From contig OY292274.1 in NCBI GenBank assembly GCA_958496175.1, positions 68,272,630-68,336,629 of the forward strand: 64,000 bases of DNA, in the 5' to 3' direction. Numbering within the stretch: position 1 is the first letter of the stretch; the number at the start of each line of letters is the position of its first letter. Positions 35,578 through 48,000 of the stretch are shown piece after piece. Origin of the DNA: Sisyra terminalis (taxonomy: Eukaryota; Arthropoda; Insecta; Neuroptera; Sisyridae). The notes beneath the pieces were generated by a model that saw nothing but the letters and a program-made list of their open reading frames with translations, had not been told where the DNA came from and ran no database searches. A program made the position numbers and the translations under genes.

Positions 35578-36198
35578 ATGACCCTGTGTCTATCCAACTA
35601 TTCCGATACCTATACCATACGGGAGTTGCGTACCGAGATCCATGAACTCCACGCAACAATTGCCGCATTTGTCGCGTACTTTAACGAAAAAATCAACGAA
35701 ATGCTGGGAATGGTGCACTTCGTTACTCGGGACGAGGCGCGTAATCGGAAGAACAATGTCGTGTTCTACGGGATTCCCGAGGATGCTGAGGAAAACTACG
35801 AGAATATGAAACGCTTCTTGCGTTACTTGATCACGTTGGGAATGCAAGTGGAGGATTTCAATGAGAATGAGATCGTGTTTTTGCGACGTCTGGGACCGAA
35901 GAACAACCCCCACAAAGTACGCCCGTTGTCGGTGTCGTTTGCACGGGAGGCTACTCGTTACAAGGTGTTGCACGCCTCGAGATGTTTGATGGGATCGCGT
36001 TATTGGGTCGATCGGGATTACACCGGCGAAAATTATCGCAAGGTGAAGATTATCAAGGGGATCCACTACCGGATGCGTCATGATGGCATCGAGGTTCATC
36101 GACGTGGCACTCAATTGATCATTCAGAACGTCTACTACGAGTTGGAGGACATCTACAACAATCCATCTCTGGCTCAATATCTTCCCGTTGTTCAATAG
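35578..36198 (+). CDS. Solo LINE ORF1-like RNA-binding protein, paralogue 4
   Basis: A 206-aa single-exon protein closest in pattern to gene 1. A coiled-coil-like stretch covers residues about 13-50. NNVVFYGIPED (59-69), EIVFLRRLG (98-106), RPLSVSF (115-121), RDYTGENYRK (146-155) and a basic RMRHDGI helix follow, with YELEDIY near the C-terminus. Synonymous positions differ freely from gene 1 even where the residues agree, so the paralogues are old and look constrained at protein level. GC content of the frame is far above the flanks. The reverse strand also stays open for 201 codons, a by-product of codon bias. Confidence 0.8.
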   Translation: MTLCLSNYSDTYTIRELRTEIHELHATIAAFVAYFNEKINEMLGMVHFVTRDEARNRKNNVVFYGIPEDAEENYENMKRFLRYLITLGMQVEDFNENEIVFLRRLGPKNNPHKVRPLSVSFAREATRYKVLHASRCLMGSRYWVDRDYTGENYRKVKIIKGIHYRMRHDGIEVHRRGTQLIIQNVYYELEDIYNNPSLAQYLPVVQ

Positions 36199-36459
36199 AT
36201 CTTTCTGGATCTGATCCGATAAAATGTAACCCCTTATATGTTAATCATAGTTTTAAGCAGGCCTACCGTTAATTGTTACATTTTATCATTGGTTTTTTCA
36301 ACAATAGATCACACCATTGTCCAAATTCTAGCATTACGTTAAAACAATAAGCATTTTTTTTTGTGTACACATTTTCTGGACTAAATAAATTTGTAAGACC
36401 ACATACAATTGTTAAGATTATTTTTCTTTTACTATAACTAAAATTGTAATATATCTAGA

Positions 36460-37720
36460 TATAGATGTGGACGCCATCTTCAGGAGTTTACCCGAAATTT
36501 CATAAAGAATCATTACGAAAATCACAAAGATTTAAAGATTGTTAAGATTCATAAGGTTCCTGAATATAATCTTCTAGAGTTTTGTCGAAACTTTTCGGAA
36601 AATTAGTACGAATAAACGCTTAAAGGTGGGGGTTTTTCAATATCAAATTACAAATTTAAGACTTATGAGATTCCCTGTCGTAAATGGAGCAGACGTGGAC
36701 GTCATCTTCTAGAATTTACTCGAAATTGTACACAAAATCATTTCGAAAATCATACAGATTGAAGATTTTGGAAGATTGTCAAGATTCATAAGGTTCCCGG
36801 AAGTACTTGGACATCATTTTCTACAGTTCGAAACTTTTCGGGAAATTAGTACGAAGAAAGGCCTAGAGGTGGGAGTTTTTGAATATCAAATTACAAAGTT
36901 AAGACTTATGGGATCCCCTATCATATTTGGAGCAGACGTAGACGTCATCTTCTGGAGTTTACCCGAAATTTCATACAAAATCATTACGAAAATCGCAAAC
37001 ATTTTTGAAGATTATTAAGATTCATAAGATTCCTTTATATACCAGGACATCATCTTCTAGAGTTTTGTCGACACTTTTCGGAAAATAAGTACGAAAAAGC
37101 GCTTAAAGGGAGGGGGTGTTTGAATCTCAAATTACAAAGTTAAGACTTATGAGATCCCCTGTCGTATTTGGAGCAGACGTGGACGTCATCTTCTGGAATT
37201 TACTCGAAATTTTCTACAAAATCATTTCGAAAATCATACAAATTGAAGATTTCGGAAGATTGTTAAGATTCATGAGGTTCGCGGAGGTACCTGGACATCA
37301 TTTTCTAGAGTTTGGTCGAAACTTTTCGGAAAAGTAGTACGAAAAAGCGCCTAGAGGTGGGGGTTTTTGAATCTCAAACTACAAAATTAAGACTTATGAG
37401 ATCCCCTGTCGTATTTGGAGCAGACGTGGACGTCATCTTCTAGAATTTACTCGAAATTTTCTACAAAATCATTTCGAAAATCATACAGATTGAAGATTTT
37501 GGAAGATTGTTAAGATTCATGAGATTCCCGGAGGTACCTGGACATCATCTTCTAGAGTTTTGTCGGAACTTTTCGGAAAATTAGTACGAATAAACGCCTA
37601 AAGGTGGAGGTTTTTGAATATCAAATTACAAATTTATGAGACTTATGAGATTCCCTGTCGGTACTTGGAGCAGACGTAGATGTCATCTTCTAGAGTTATC
37701 CTAAATTACTTTTTTGAACC
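36460..37720. repeat. Six-unit, about 240-bp tandem array behind gene 4
   Basis: Starts about 260 bp after the stop. The marker GCAGACGTGGACGTCATCTT recurs at about 36693, 36936, 37177, 37421 and 37669, with an earlier variant ATGTGGACGCCATCTTC at about 36467. Each unit also has AAATCATTTCGAAAATCAT, a GGACATCATCTTCTAGAG segment and ACTTTTCGGAAAATTAGTACG. GACGTCATC is a CRE-like octamer, and the first unit keeps GCCATCTT. Frames at 36776-37018 and 37116-37337 are simply the unit read in one frame. Confidence 0.88.
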
Positions 37721-38800
37721 AAAATTTTATGTTTTCCACCAATAACTTTGAATCAAAAACTCCGCCATCTAGTTACCTACAATAAAATCTAAGATACTGA
37801 TACTTTTTTTCCAAATTTTCATTCGTTTTTTTTTTTTTGTAAAATACAGTGAAAGTCTTAATAGGATTCTTCTTTAATTAACCACAATTTTCTTGCAAAC
37901 TATTGGAGTAATCGACAAAAATTTACTAAACAAAAATTTAAGTTTATTTCTTGGCTAGCTAGATTATACGATAAAAAATTAGATATTCGGTGAAAACATA
38001 GAATTTTAGTTGTACAAATTATGTTTCCCTTTGCCTTAATTACAAAGATGCTTAAAATTTATTAGAATCAATAATATTTTCTGGGGTACCTAAACCTTCA
38101 AAGACTAGTTTCCCTCAGCAAAAAAAATGTCAAGTTACTAAATTCTTAGTATTTATTCACAATTTTTCCCCTGAAAACATGCACTCTAAAGTCCCCCCCC
38201 CTTCCTGTAAAATAGACTCGTTGCAAAATACTAAAATTATGTGTGAAATACTATCAATTAGAAGAAATGAGTTGAGAGTTCAACTTTTATGGACTTAAAC
38301 TTGATGATTTCCCCCAGAAACTGTAAATTTAAACATCATCATCTAGTAGGTTATGAAATTATCTAAAAGTTTGGTACCTTGCATTTTTTCGATGAAACCA
38401 TTGCATTTCGCGAAATTTCTAGTAAATAGAATGAGTTTCATTAAAATTCTAAACAAACGAAACTAAAGAGTGCTATGGAGTTATATCAAGGATTTTTATT
38501 TGTTTTTTCTCAAATTTTCTCACAGCTAACTAACATAATAATAATAATAATATAATTATGGCAAACTTGATAAAACAAATGAGCATCACTATCTAGTTGG
38601 CAATCCACAGCTTGCTGATTTCTGTTAGGCTAATATATGCATTTCTTCAATTAACCACAATTTTCTTGCAAACTATTGGAGTAATCAAAAATATTCACAG
38701 AACAAAAATTTTAGTTTGTTTCATGGCTAGCTAGATTATACGATAAAAAATTACAGTTATTCAGTGAAAACATAGAATTTTGATCAACCAAACTATATGT
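37721..38800. repeat. Repeat block copy behind gene 4
   Basis: Opens with one ACTCCGCCATCTAGTTACCT box (about 37762), then repeats the phrase order of 18600-19260: TTAATTAACCACAATTTTCT, GGCTAGCTAGATTATACG, CATCATCTAGTAGG (about 38336) and TATCTAGTTGGCAATCC (about 38591). Non-coding. Confidence 0.65.
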
Positions 38801-38869
38801 TCTACAACACTGTTAAATTGTTTAAAAATTAATTTTTAACAATTAATTTCTCCCAAAATTGTTTATAAA

Positions 38870-39960
38870 TCTTTCAAAAAACATCTAAACTTAAGTAATT
38901 TCAAGTTTTGAAGTTAAAATTTTCATTTGGTCAATAAAAAAAAATCATTAATCTAACGATTTCCAGATCCTATCGGGAGAACAAAACTTTTAAACGCTGT
39001 TTTTTTATAAAAAATTATCAATTTCTCCCATTTTTTCTTTTAAATCTATAGAAAAACATCCAAACTAATTGGATATCAACTTTCCATGTTCAAATTTTCC
39101 ATAATTCAACTAAAAAAAAATCACTTAAGTACCCAAGTAAAAACACCAGTTTGGAATAATTTTTCTTTTACTGTTTTTGTCTAAAAAAAAATTCATTCCC
39201 ACATAAAATTTACTATAGAACCATAGATAAATGTTCAAACTAAACCAGTAAATACTTTTTATGCCAAAATTTCAAAGTTTTCAATATGAAAAAAATTGTG
39301 AAACTTACAACTTTGGTATCTATTCCGGGGACGACTTTTGTTTCACCCTTCTATCAAACAAAATTTACCAATTTCCCCCAAAATTGTTTATATATCTTTT
39401 GAAAAACATCTAAACTTAAGTAATTTCAACTTTTCAAGTTAAAATTTTCATTTGGTCAATAAAAAAAAAATCATTAATCTAACGACTTCCAGATCCTATC
39501 GGGAGAACAAAACTTTTAAACGCTGTTTTTTTATAAAAAATTATCAATTTCACCCATTTTTTCTTTTAAATCTATAGAAAAACATTCAAACTAATTGGAT
39601 ATAAACTTTCCATGACCAAATTTTCCATAAATCAATTAAAAAAAAATCACTTAAGTAACCAAGTAAAAACACCTGTTTGGAATAATTTTTCTTTTATCGT
39701 TTTTGCCTTAAAAAAATTTCATTCCCACATAAAATTCTCTATAGAACTATAGATAAATGTTCAAACTAAACCAGTAAATACTTTTGAAGCCAAAATTTTA
39801 AAGTTTTCAATATGAAAAAAACCATTAAACTAACAACTTTGGCATCTATTCCGGGGACGAATTTTCTTTCACCCTTCTACCAAACAAAATTTACTAATTT
39901 CACCCAAATTTTTTTTAAACCCATAGAAAAACATCTATTCTAACTTGATATAAACTTTTC
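38870..39960. repeat. About 530-bp tandem repeat, left flank of rasp
   Basis: Two units share ACGACTTCCAGATCCTATCG, AAACGCTGTTTTTTTATAAA and ACTTTGGCATCTATTCCGGG. The same repeat flanks the gene on the other side (43890-45000 and 49010-50120). It provides the homology for the duplication of the gene. Confidence 0.85.
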
Positions 39961-42900
39961 AAGGCCAAATCTTCAAGAAATTATTGAAAAAAACAAGTTT
40001 AATCGTACCAAGCCAAACAACACTTGCAAGACTTAAAGTTTTCCGACGCTTTTTGCATAATAAAAATGTCAATTGCATCTAAATTTTTTGATTAACCCAA
40101 AGAAAAATCATCAAACTAACTTTTTATAAACTTTTCTGACCAATTTTTATAATTTATTTCAACAAAATTCCAATTTAATGCAATTGAGTCAATTGCATAC
40201 AAGCCAAGGGACGCCAACTCTGACCGTGCATTTTTTTGTGATTTAAACAAATATATCACTTACTTGAATAAAAATTTTACCCCATTTCCAACCAGCAATG
40301 ATTTCCATAACTATTTCACCACTTTTTTTCTTTCAATAACACTAATTAGTTAATTAATTTACTATTTGTCATTTTAACATTGAACAATCAAGAAAAACAA
40401 ATGAACAATCGAAATTTTAAACAACTTAAAGGCATGCGCATTTGAAGCTGGTGGGACAATTTGAAAAAGTTACTAGATAACGCGCTTGGTTTGAAAAAAA
40501 TTAAACTATTGGTAATTTTATCAATTTTTTATATTTAAATTTAGAATATTTATTCTTTTAGTTTAGATTTATTTTGTATAATTCTCATATTTTCATTTTC
40601 AATTAATTGTATTAAACAAATATCAAAGAAAATGTTTTTCTTTTTTAAATATTTTCAATGTAAAAAGGGAAGAAGTACTTTTCTTTCTTTTAGCTCCTTT
40701 TCCCACATATAAATATTTTTTTTTAAATTCAAACTAATTTCAATGAAAGTTGTGATTTTTTAAAAGTTTTCTTCATAGTTATCATTATTTCCATATGACA
40801 ATGGTCAGAGGAATGCAAATACTTTGTATAAGTCCAAATAATGTAAACTACAAACCCTCCAGATTCAATTTCTAATAAGCAACATTTGTAATACTAAAAA
40901 AATCACTTTTATTTTTAATCTCCAACAAAAATTTTACAAAGTTTTCAAAGTTTTCTTCTCATATTCCCATTGAGTCAATTCCGTCGATACTTGACACAAA
41001 AAATACACACAAACTACCAAAATAAAATTGCTAAAAAACCAACCCTCCCTCAACTTGGTCACATAGAAAAATCCAATCTCATTTCCGCCAAAAAAGAAGA
41101 AATTCGAAACACCCGACGCGATCATAAGAATCGTCGACACGGCGCAGGTAATTCGCCGAAAACTTTTCGCTCCCATTTTCGATTCAACCGTTCGATAGAA
41201 AAATTGTGTACCGGCAAACCAGGTGCAAATATTTTCGATAACAATTCCCAAATAGTTCAGCACTGTCCATATTAAGATGAACGATTGCATTCCGTGCCAG
41301 ATGAAGCTAAAACCGAAACACAGAAATGAGGCGGTTAGTTTCCGGAAGATGGATTTCCTGTGCTTGGCTCCGTACGGATGGTAAATGTATCTGAAAATAA
41401 AGATTTTAAAGGCAAAGTTTATAGTGGTTTTATGCAGATTATACCGTAAAAGAAAGGCATATAAACCGCAGTCGAAATATTTCCACATGTAAGAATATAG
41501 ATGGACTCGTCCAATACATGTAGGAGTTCCTGGAGCCGGAAAATTTTCTACTTTCATTATAGTAGTTGACAGGCCATACATTACTACATATTTCAGTTGG
41601 AAAAACTGTCCCATGCTATATCCCAAGCCGTATACAGCCCAAAAACTTTTGTCGACCACCTAAAATTGATTTAAGTTATATAATTAAGATATTAACTTTA
41701 AAAATGGGTATCAAGAAATGTATTAGCAGTAATACAGAGGACCAATTTGTTAACTTGTACATTAAGAGTATTATTTATACAAAAATAAGTGATTTGAACC
41801 CTCTGATGTCCTAATTCATCCCTTGATACCATACCAAAGTCTGTACAAACCTCTATATGTAATTGTAATACTGTAACATAAATAAAATGTAAAATAAATT
41901 CAGTGGCAAATAACCAACCAATATAACGCAATAAATTAACAATAAATGTCTTATATCGTGGATTTACTTTCCAATTTTGGATTGCATAACTATCGTAAGT
42001 GCTTTCGAATTTGTAATACAAATGTATCGGTCCAAAAAATAAGGTGGGCAAATAAAAAATGTAGGAAATCATGTGGAGCAAAGTTTTGTTGATGGTATCT
42101 TCCGTCTTTCTACAATTATTCCTATACTGTTGGCTAATATCTAAAGATGCACTGGTACATTTCATGGTGATCCATGAAATGGTCACCATCAACATATAGT
42201 ACAAATCTTCATCGTCATTTACGATCGAACTAAACGTGTCATGGACCACAAAGCGTAAAATATTAATCAAAAAGATAAAGAGGATCGAAAATATCCAAAT
42301 CGTCAATTGATTTGCGTTAATCAAAACTAAAAATACGTAAATCAACGGTTGGAGTACGATAAAAAGCACGGGAGTCAAACCAAATAAGTGCCCACAAAAT
42401 GTGAGACTTATACCAATATACCACAGGGGTATCAATTTAAAAAGGTTAAAAAATCGTAGACATTCCGCCACGAACAAGTGGAGAGAGAGCCACGGAAGAA
42501 TCACAGGTAGATAAATCAAAACCAGGCGCCATTCATTATCGGAAACATCTTTCATGCGATTATTCAATATATTCCAGCCCGGTTCAAAGTATATATACGT
42601 TTGATTGTACGGATTTATATCTAAAAAAAGAAAAAGATTAAAATTCCATCACAAAATCAAAAACTTATTCAATAATTACCTTGCGAAACCACATACAAAT
42701 TCCACACGGCATATGCCACCGAACAAATCCATAATACAAAATACGCGCCGATTTCCACACGTGACAATTTCGCTGCTAACTTCATTGTGATCGTTTCAAA
42801 TTAAGTTGGTCGCGAATTTTTGTCATTTGTCACGAAAAAGATTTGATCGTTTGGCACGTTTTAGATGTTTGTGCATTTTTGTAAATGTTTACCAGATGCA

Positions 42901-44869
42901 CTATGCACTTTTATACAAATTTCCGTTCACCAGGTATTTGTTTAATACAGGTTATCGGAATTTTTGACACTTTGAAAGTGCGTAAGGGGCAACCACAACA
43001 GGTAGTCAAAAAAATGCTGTGACATATTGTGAAATCAATCAATACAACCGCGAAATTTGAAAAATATTCAACATTGGCACTGATTTGTTTGGTTTAGTTT
43101 TAAATTACACTTGTGGAAATAATTTTTTCGTTATGTATTTAGGCAACTTTATGCGACCGCAACGCTGCAACGGCTGCGGCTTTAAACATACAAATGTTTT
43201 TTTTTAATAATTTTATTAATAGGTTGACTAATTCTTTTTTTAACAGTTTTAATAGGCTGCATTCTTAAAAGGTGATAGAAAAGGATAGCAAAGCTGATGT
43301 GTATGTAACCAAAAAAGGACCAAGACATTAAATATGGCCGGCGATTAGATATGCTACGAAACGTTATGCATCAGTTGCATATTTTTTTACAACTTCTGAT
43401 AAAGTGTAACAAAGACAACGTATATCTCTGTCTCATGATTTCTTGACGTTTAATCAATATTATAAAGTGGTGGGGAAAAGGTTATTAAAGTTATTAAAGG
43501 CATTTTAAAGGACAATAATTTCAAAATGTGTTTTTTACAGGGTGGAAAGTGAATGATGGGAAAACCAATAAGCATATGGTAACAGTTTCGTTAAAAGAAA
43601 GAAATAAGCTTTAAATTCTTTGGAATCCTGCCTATCTAGCCAATACCGCCCCCTTACAAACTCTCAGCATATATAGGGAGACCATATCGCCCTTATTGGG
43701 AACCTTTGGCCTATAGGAATAGGTCAAGAAATCATATATTTTACAATTTTCAAAAGTTACTCATATAATTTTATATAAACGATATTTTTAATTCAAATAT
43801 TATCAATTGTACCCGAAATTTTAATTAAATTTACAGAAAAGTATTCAAATTTGCTCAATATAACTTTTAAACGCAAAAATTTTAAGAAATTATTCAAGAA
43901 AAAAATCATTAATCTCACCACTATGGTTTTAAAATCTATTTTTTTTAAAAACAAAATTATTTTTTCCCAAAATTGTTTATAAATCTTTCGAGAAACATCT
44001 AAACTTAAGTAATTTCAACTTTTCAAGTTCAAATTTTCATTTGGTCAATAAAAAAAAAATCATTAATCTAACGACTTCCAGATCCTATCGGGAGAACAAA
44101 TCTTTTAAACGCTTTTTTTTTATAAAAAATTATCAATTTCACCCATTTTTTTTTCTTAAATCTACAGAAAACATCAAAACTAATAGGATATAAACTTTCC
44201 AGGTCCAAATTATCCTTAAATCAATTAAAAAAAAATACTTAAGTACCCAAGTAAAAACACCTGTTTGGAATATTTTTTCTTTTCCCGTTTTTGCATAAAA
44301 AAAATTAATTCCCGCATAAAATTTACTATAGAACCATAGATAAATGTTCAAATTAAAACAGTAAATACTTTTTAAGACAAAATTTTAAAGTTTTCAATAT
44401 GAAAAAAATCATTAAACTTACAACTTTGGCATCTATTCCGGGGACGATTTTTGTTTCACCCTTCTATCAAACAAAATTTACCAATTTCACCCAAAATTGT
44501 TTATATATCTTTCGAAAAACATCTAAACTTAAGTAATTTCAACTTTTCAAGTTCAAATTTTCATTTGGTCAATAAGAAAAAATCATTAATCTAACGACTT
44601 CCAGGCCCTATCGGGAGAACAAAACTTTTAAGCGCTGTTTTTTTATAAAAAATTATCAATTTCACCAATTTTTTCCCCTTAAATCTATAGAAAAACATCC
44701 AAATTAATTGAATATAAACTTTCTATGACCTAATTTTCCATAATTCAATTAAAAAAAAATCATTTAAGTACCCAAGTAAAAACACCTGTTGGGAATATTT
44801 TTTCTTTTAACGTTTTTGCCTAAAAAAAATTTCATTCCCACATAAAATTTTCTATAGAACCATAGATAA
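39757..44869. repeat. 5,113-bp tandem duplication, unit 1
   Basis: Appears base-for-base identical to 44870-49982 over every stretch I compared, including all introns and spacer. The left limit is set where ATAGAACTATAG (about 39745) differs from ATAGAACCATAG (about 44858); from there on the two run together. Both breakpoints fall in the 530-bp repeat. Confidence 0.88.
40934..42785 (-). CDS. Hedgehog acyltransferase (Rasp/HHAT), copy 1
   Basis: An ER multi-pass MBOAT enzyme that palmitoylates the N-terminal Cys of Hedgehog (and of EGFR ligands in flies). Coding exons on the minus strand: 42680-42785, 41851-42620, 41445-41659 and 40934-41390, giving 515 aa against about 500 for the family. 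All introns are GT-AG and the frame is continuous. The MBOAT catalytic pair is visible: Asp in WKYFDCGL (about 355) and His in FIWHGMQ (about 396), a spacing close to human HHAT. SWITMKC, FFGPIHL and the late SNFFFFGGNEIG are HHAT-type rather than Porcupine-type motifs. Exon 1 encodes a first hydrophobic segment. The third intron (41391-41444) is 54 nt, in phase and stop-free. Start: the first ATG, after AT-rich leader. Confidence 0.9.
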
Positions 44870-45000
44870 ATGTTCAAACTAAACCAGTAAATACTTTTGA
44901 AGCCAAAATTTTAAAGTTTTCAATATGAAAAAAACCATTAAACTAACAACTTTGGCATCTATTCCGGGGACGAATTTTCTTTCACCCTTCTACCAAACAA
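43890..45000. repeat. 530-bp repeat at the duplication junction (hybrid)
   Basis: The left part continues the downstream flank of unit 1 and the right part (from about 44870) is identical to the flank left of unit 1. It is therefore the recombinant repeat expected at the joint of an unequal crossover. Confidence 0.8.
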
Positions 45001-48000
45001 AATTTACTAATTTCACCCAAATTTTTTTTAAACCCATAGAAAAACATCTATTCTAACTTGATATAAACTTTTCAAGGCCAAATCTTCAAGAAATTATTGA
45101 AAAAAACAAGTTTAATCGTACCAAGCCAAACAACACTTGCAAGACTTAAAGTTTTCCGACGCTTTTTGCATAATAAAAATGTCAATTGCATCTAAATTTT
45201 TTGATTAACCCAAAGAAAAATCATCAAACTAACTTTTTATAAACTTTTCTGACCAATTTTTATAATTTATTTCAACAAAATTCCAATTTAATGCAATTGA
45301 GTCAATTGCATACAAGCCAAGGGACGCCAACTCTGACCGTGCATTTTTTTGTGATTTAAACAAATATATCACTTACTTGAATAAAAATTTTACCCCATTT
45401 CCAACCAGCAATGATTTCCATAACTATTTCACCACTTTTTTTCTTTCAATAACACTAATTAGTTAATTAATTTACTATTTGTCATTTTAACATTGAACAA
45501 TCAAGAAAAACAAATGAACAATCGAAATTTTAAACAACTTAAAGGCATGCGCATTTGAAGCTGGTGGGACAATTTGAAAAAGTTACTAGATAACGCGCTT
45601 GGTTTGAAAAAAATTAAACTATTGGTAATTTTATCAATTTTTTATATTTAAATTTAGAATATTTATTCTTTTAGTTTAGATTTATTTTGTATAATTCTCA
45701 TATTTTCATTTTCAATTAATTGTATTAAACAAATATCAAAGAAAATGTTTTTCTTTTTTAAATATTTTCAATGTAAAAAGGGAAGAAGTACTTTTCTTTC
45801 TTTTAGCTCCTTTTCCCACATATAAATATTTTTTTTTAAATTCAAACTAATTTCAATGAAAGTTGTGATTTTTTAAAAGTTTTCTTCATAGTTATCATTA
45901 TTTCCATATGACAATGGTCAGAGGAATGCAAATACTTTGTATAAGTCCAAATAATGTAAACTACAAACCCTCCAGATTCAATTTCTAATAAGCAACATTT
46001 GTAATACTAAAAAAATCACTTTTATTTTTAATCTCCAACAAAAATTTTACAAAGTTTTCAAAGTTTTCTTCTCATATTCCCATTGAGTCAATTCCGTCGA
46101 TACTTGACACAAAAAATACACACAAACTACCAAAATAAAATTGCTAAAAAACCAACCCTCCCTCAACTTGGTCACATAGAAAAATCCAATCTCATTTCCG
46201 CCAAAAAAGAAGAAATTCGAAACACCCGACGCGATCATAAGAATCGTCGACACGGCGCAGGTAATTCGCCGAAAACTTTTCGCTCCCATTTTCGATTCAA
46301 CCGTTCGATAGAAAAATTGTGTACCGGCAAACCAGGTGCAAATATTTTCGATAACAATTCCCAAATAGTTCAGCACTGTCCATATTAAGATGAACGATTG
46401 CATTCCGTGCCAGATGAAGCTAAAACCGAAACACAGAAATGAGGCGGTTAGTTTCCGGAAGATGGATTTCCTGTGCTTGGCTCCGTACGGATGGTAAATG
46501 TATCTGAAAATAAAGATTTTAAAGGCAAAGTTTATAGTGGTTTTATGCAGATTATACCGTAAAAGAAAGGCATATAAACCGCAGTCGAAATATTTCCACA
46601 TGTAAGAATATAGATGGACTCGTCCAATACATGTAGGAGTTCCTGGAGCCGGAAAATTTTCTACTTTCATTATAGTAGTTGACAGGCCATACATTACTAC
46701 ATATTTCAGTTGGAAAAACTGTCCCATGCTATATCCCAAGCCGTATACAGCCCAAAAACTTTTGTCGACCACCTAAAATTGATTTAAGTTATATAATTAA
46801 GATATTAACTTTAAAAATGGGTATCAAGAAATGTATTAGCAGTAATACAGAGGACCAATTTGTTAACTTGTACATTAAGAGTATTATTTATACAAAAATA
46901 AGTGATTTGAACCCTCTGATGTCCTAATTCATCCCTTGATACCATACCAAAGTCTGTACAAACCTCTATATGTAATTGTAATACTGTAACATAAATAAAA
47001 TGTAAAATAAATTCAGTGGCAAATAACCAACCAATATAACGCAATAAATTAACAATAAATGTCTTATATCGTGGATTTACTTTCCAATTTTGGATTGCAT
47101 AACTATCGTAAGTGCTTTCGAATTTGTAATACAAATGTATCGGTCCAAAAAATAAGGTGGGCAAATAAAAAATGTAGGAAATCATGTGGAGCAAAGTTTT
47201 GTTGATGGTATCTTCCGTCTTTCTACAATTATTCCTATACTGTTGGCTAATATCTAAAGATGCACTGGTACATTTCATGGTGATCCATGAAATGGTCACC
47301 ATCAACATATAGTACAAATCTTCATCGTCATTTACGATCGAACTAAACGTGTCATGGACCACAAAGCGTAAAATATTAATCAAAAAGATAAAGAGGATCG
47401 AAAATATCCAAATCGTCAATTGATTTGCGTTAATCAAAACTAAAAATACGTAAATCAACGGTTGGAGTACGATAAAAAGCACGGGAGTCAAACCAAATAA
47501 GTGCCCACAAAATGTGAGACTTATACCAATATACCACAGGGGTATCAATTTAAAAAGGTTAAAAAATCGTAGACATTCCGCCACGAACAAGTGGAGAGAG
47601 AGCCACGGAAGAATCACAGGTAGATAAATCAAAACCAGGCGCCATTCATTATCGGAAACATCTTTCATGCGATTATTCAATATATTCCAGCCCGGTTCAA
47701 AGTATATATACGTTTGATTGTACGGATTTATATCTAAAAAAAGAAAAAGATTAAAATTCCATCACAAAATCAAAAACTTATTCAATAATTACCTTGCGAA
47801 ACCACATACAAATTCCACACGGCATATGCCACCGAACAAATCCATAATACAAAATACGCGCCGATTTCCACACGTGACAATTTCGCTGCTAACTTCATTG
47901 TGATCGTTTCAAATTAAGTTGGTCGCGAATTTTTGTCATTTGTCACGAAAAAGATTTGATCGTTTGGCACGTTTTAGATGTTTGTGCATTTTTGTAAATG

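Noticed and set aside
36776..37337. Two 73-80-codon frames of similar sequence
   Set aside because: They are the 240-bp satellite unit read in one frame; other units are interrupted.
40970..41275. 101-codon frame antisense to rasp (and its copy at 46083)
   Set aside because: Shadow of the rasp last exon in another frame.
40934..42785. Reading of the duplicated gene as Porcupine, another MBOAT
   Set aside because: The late SNFFFFGGNEIG segment, WKYFDCGL and SWITMKC pattern fit HHAT/Rasp better.
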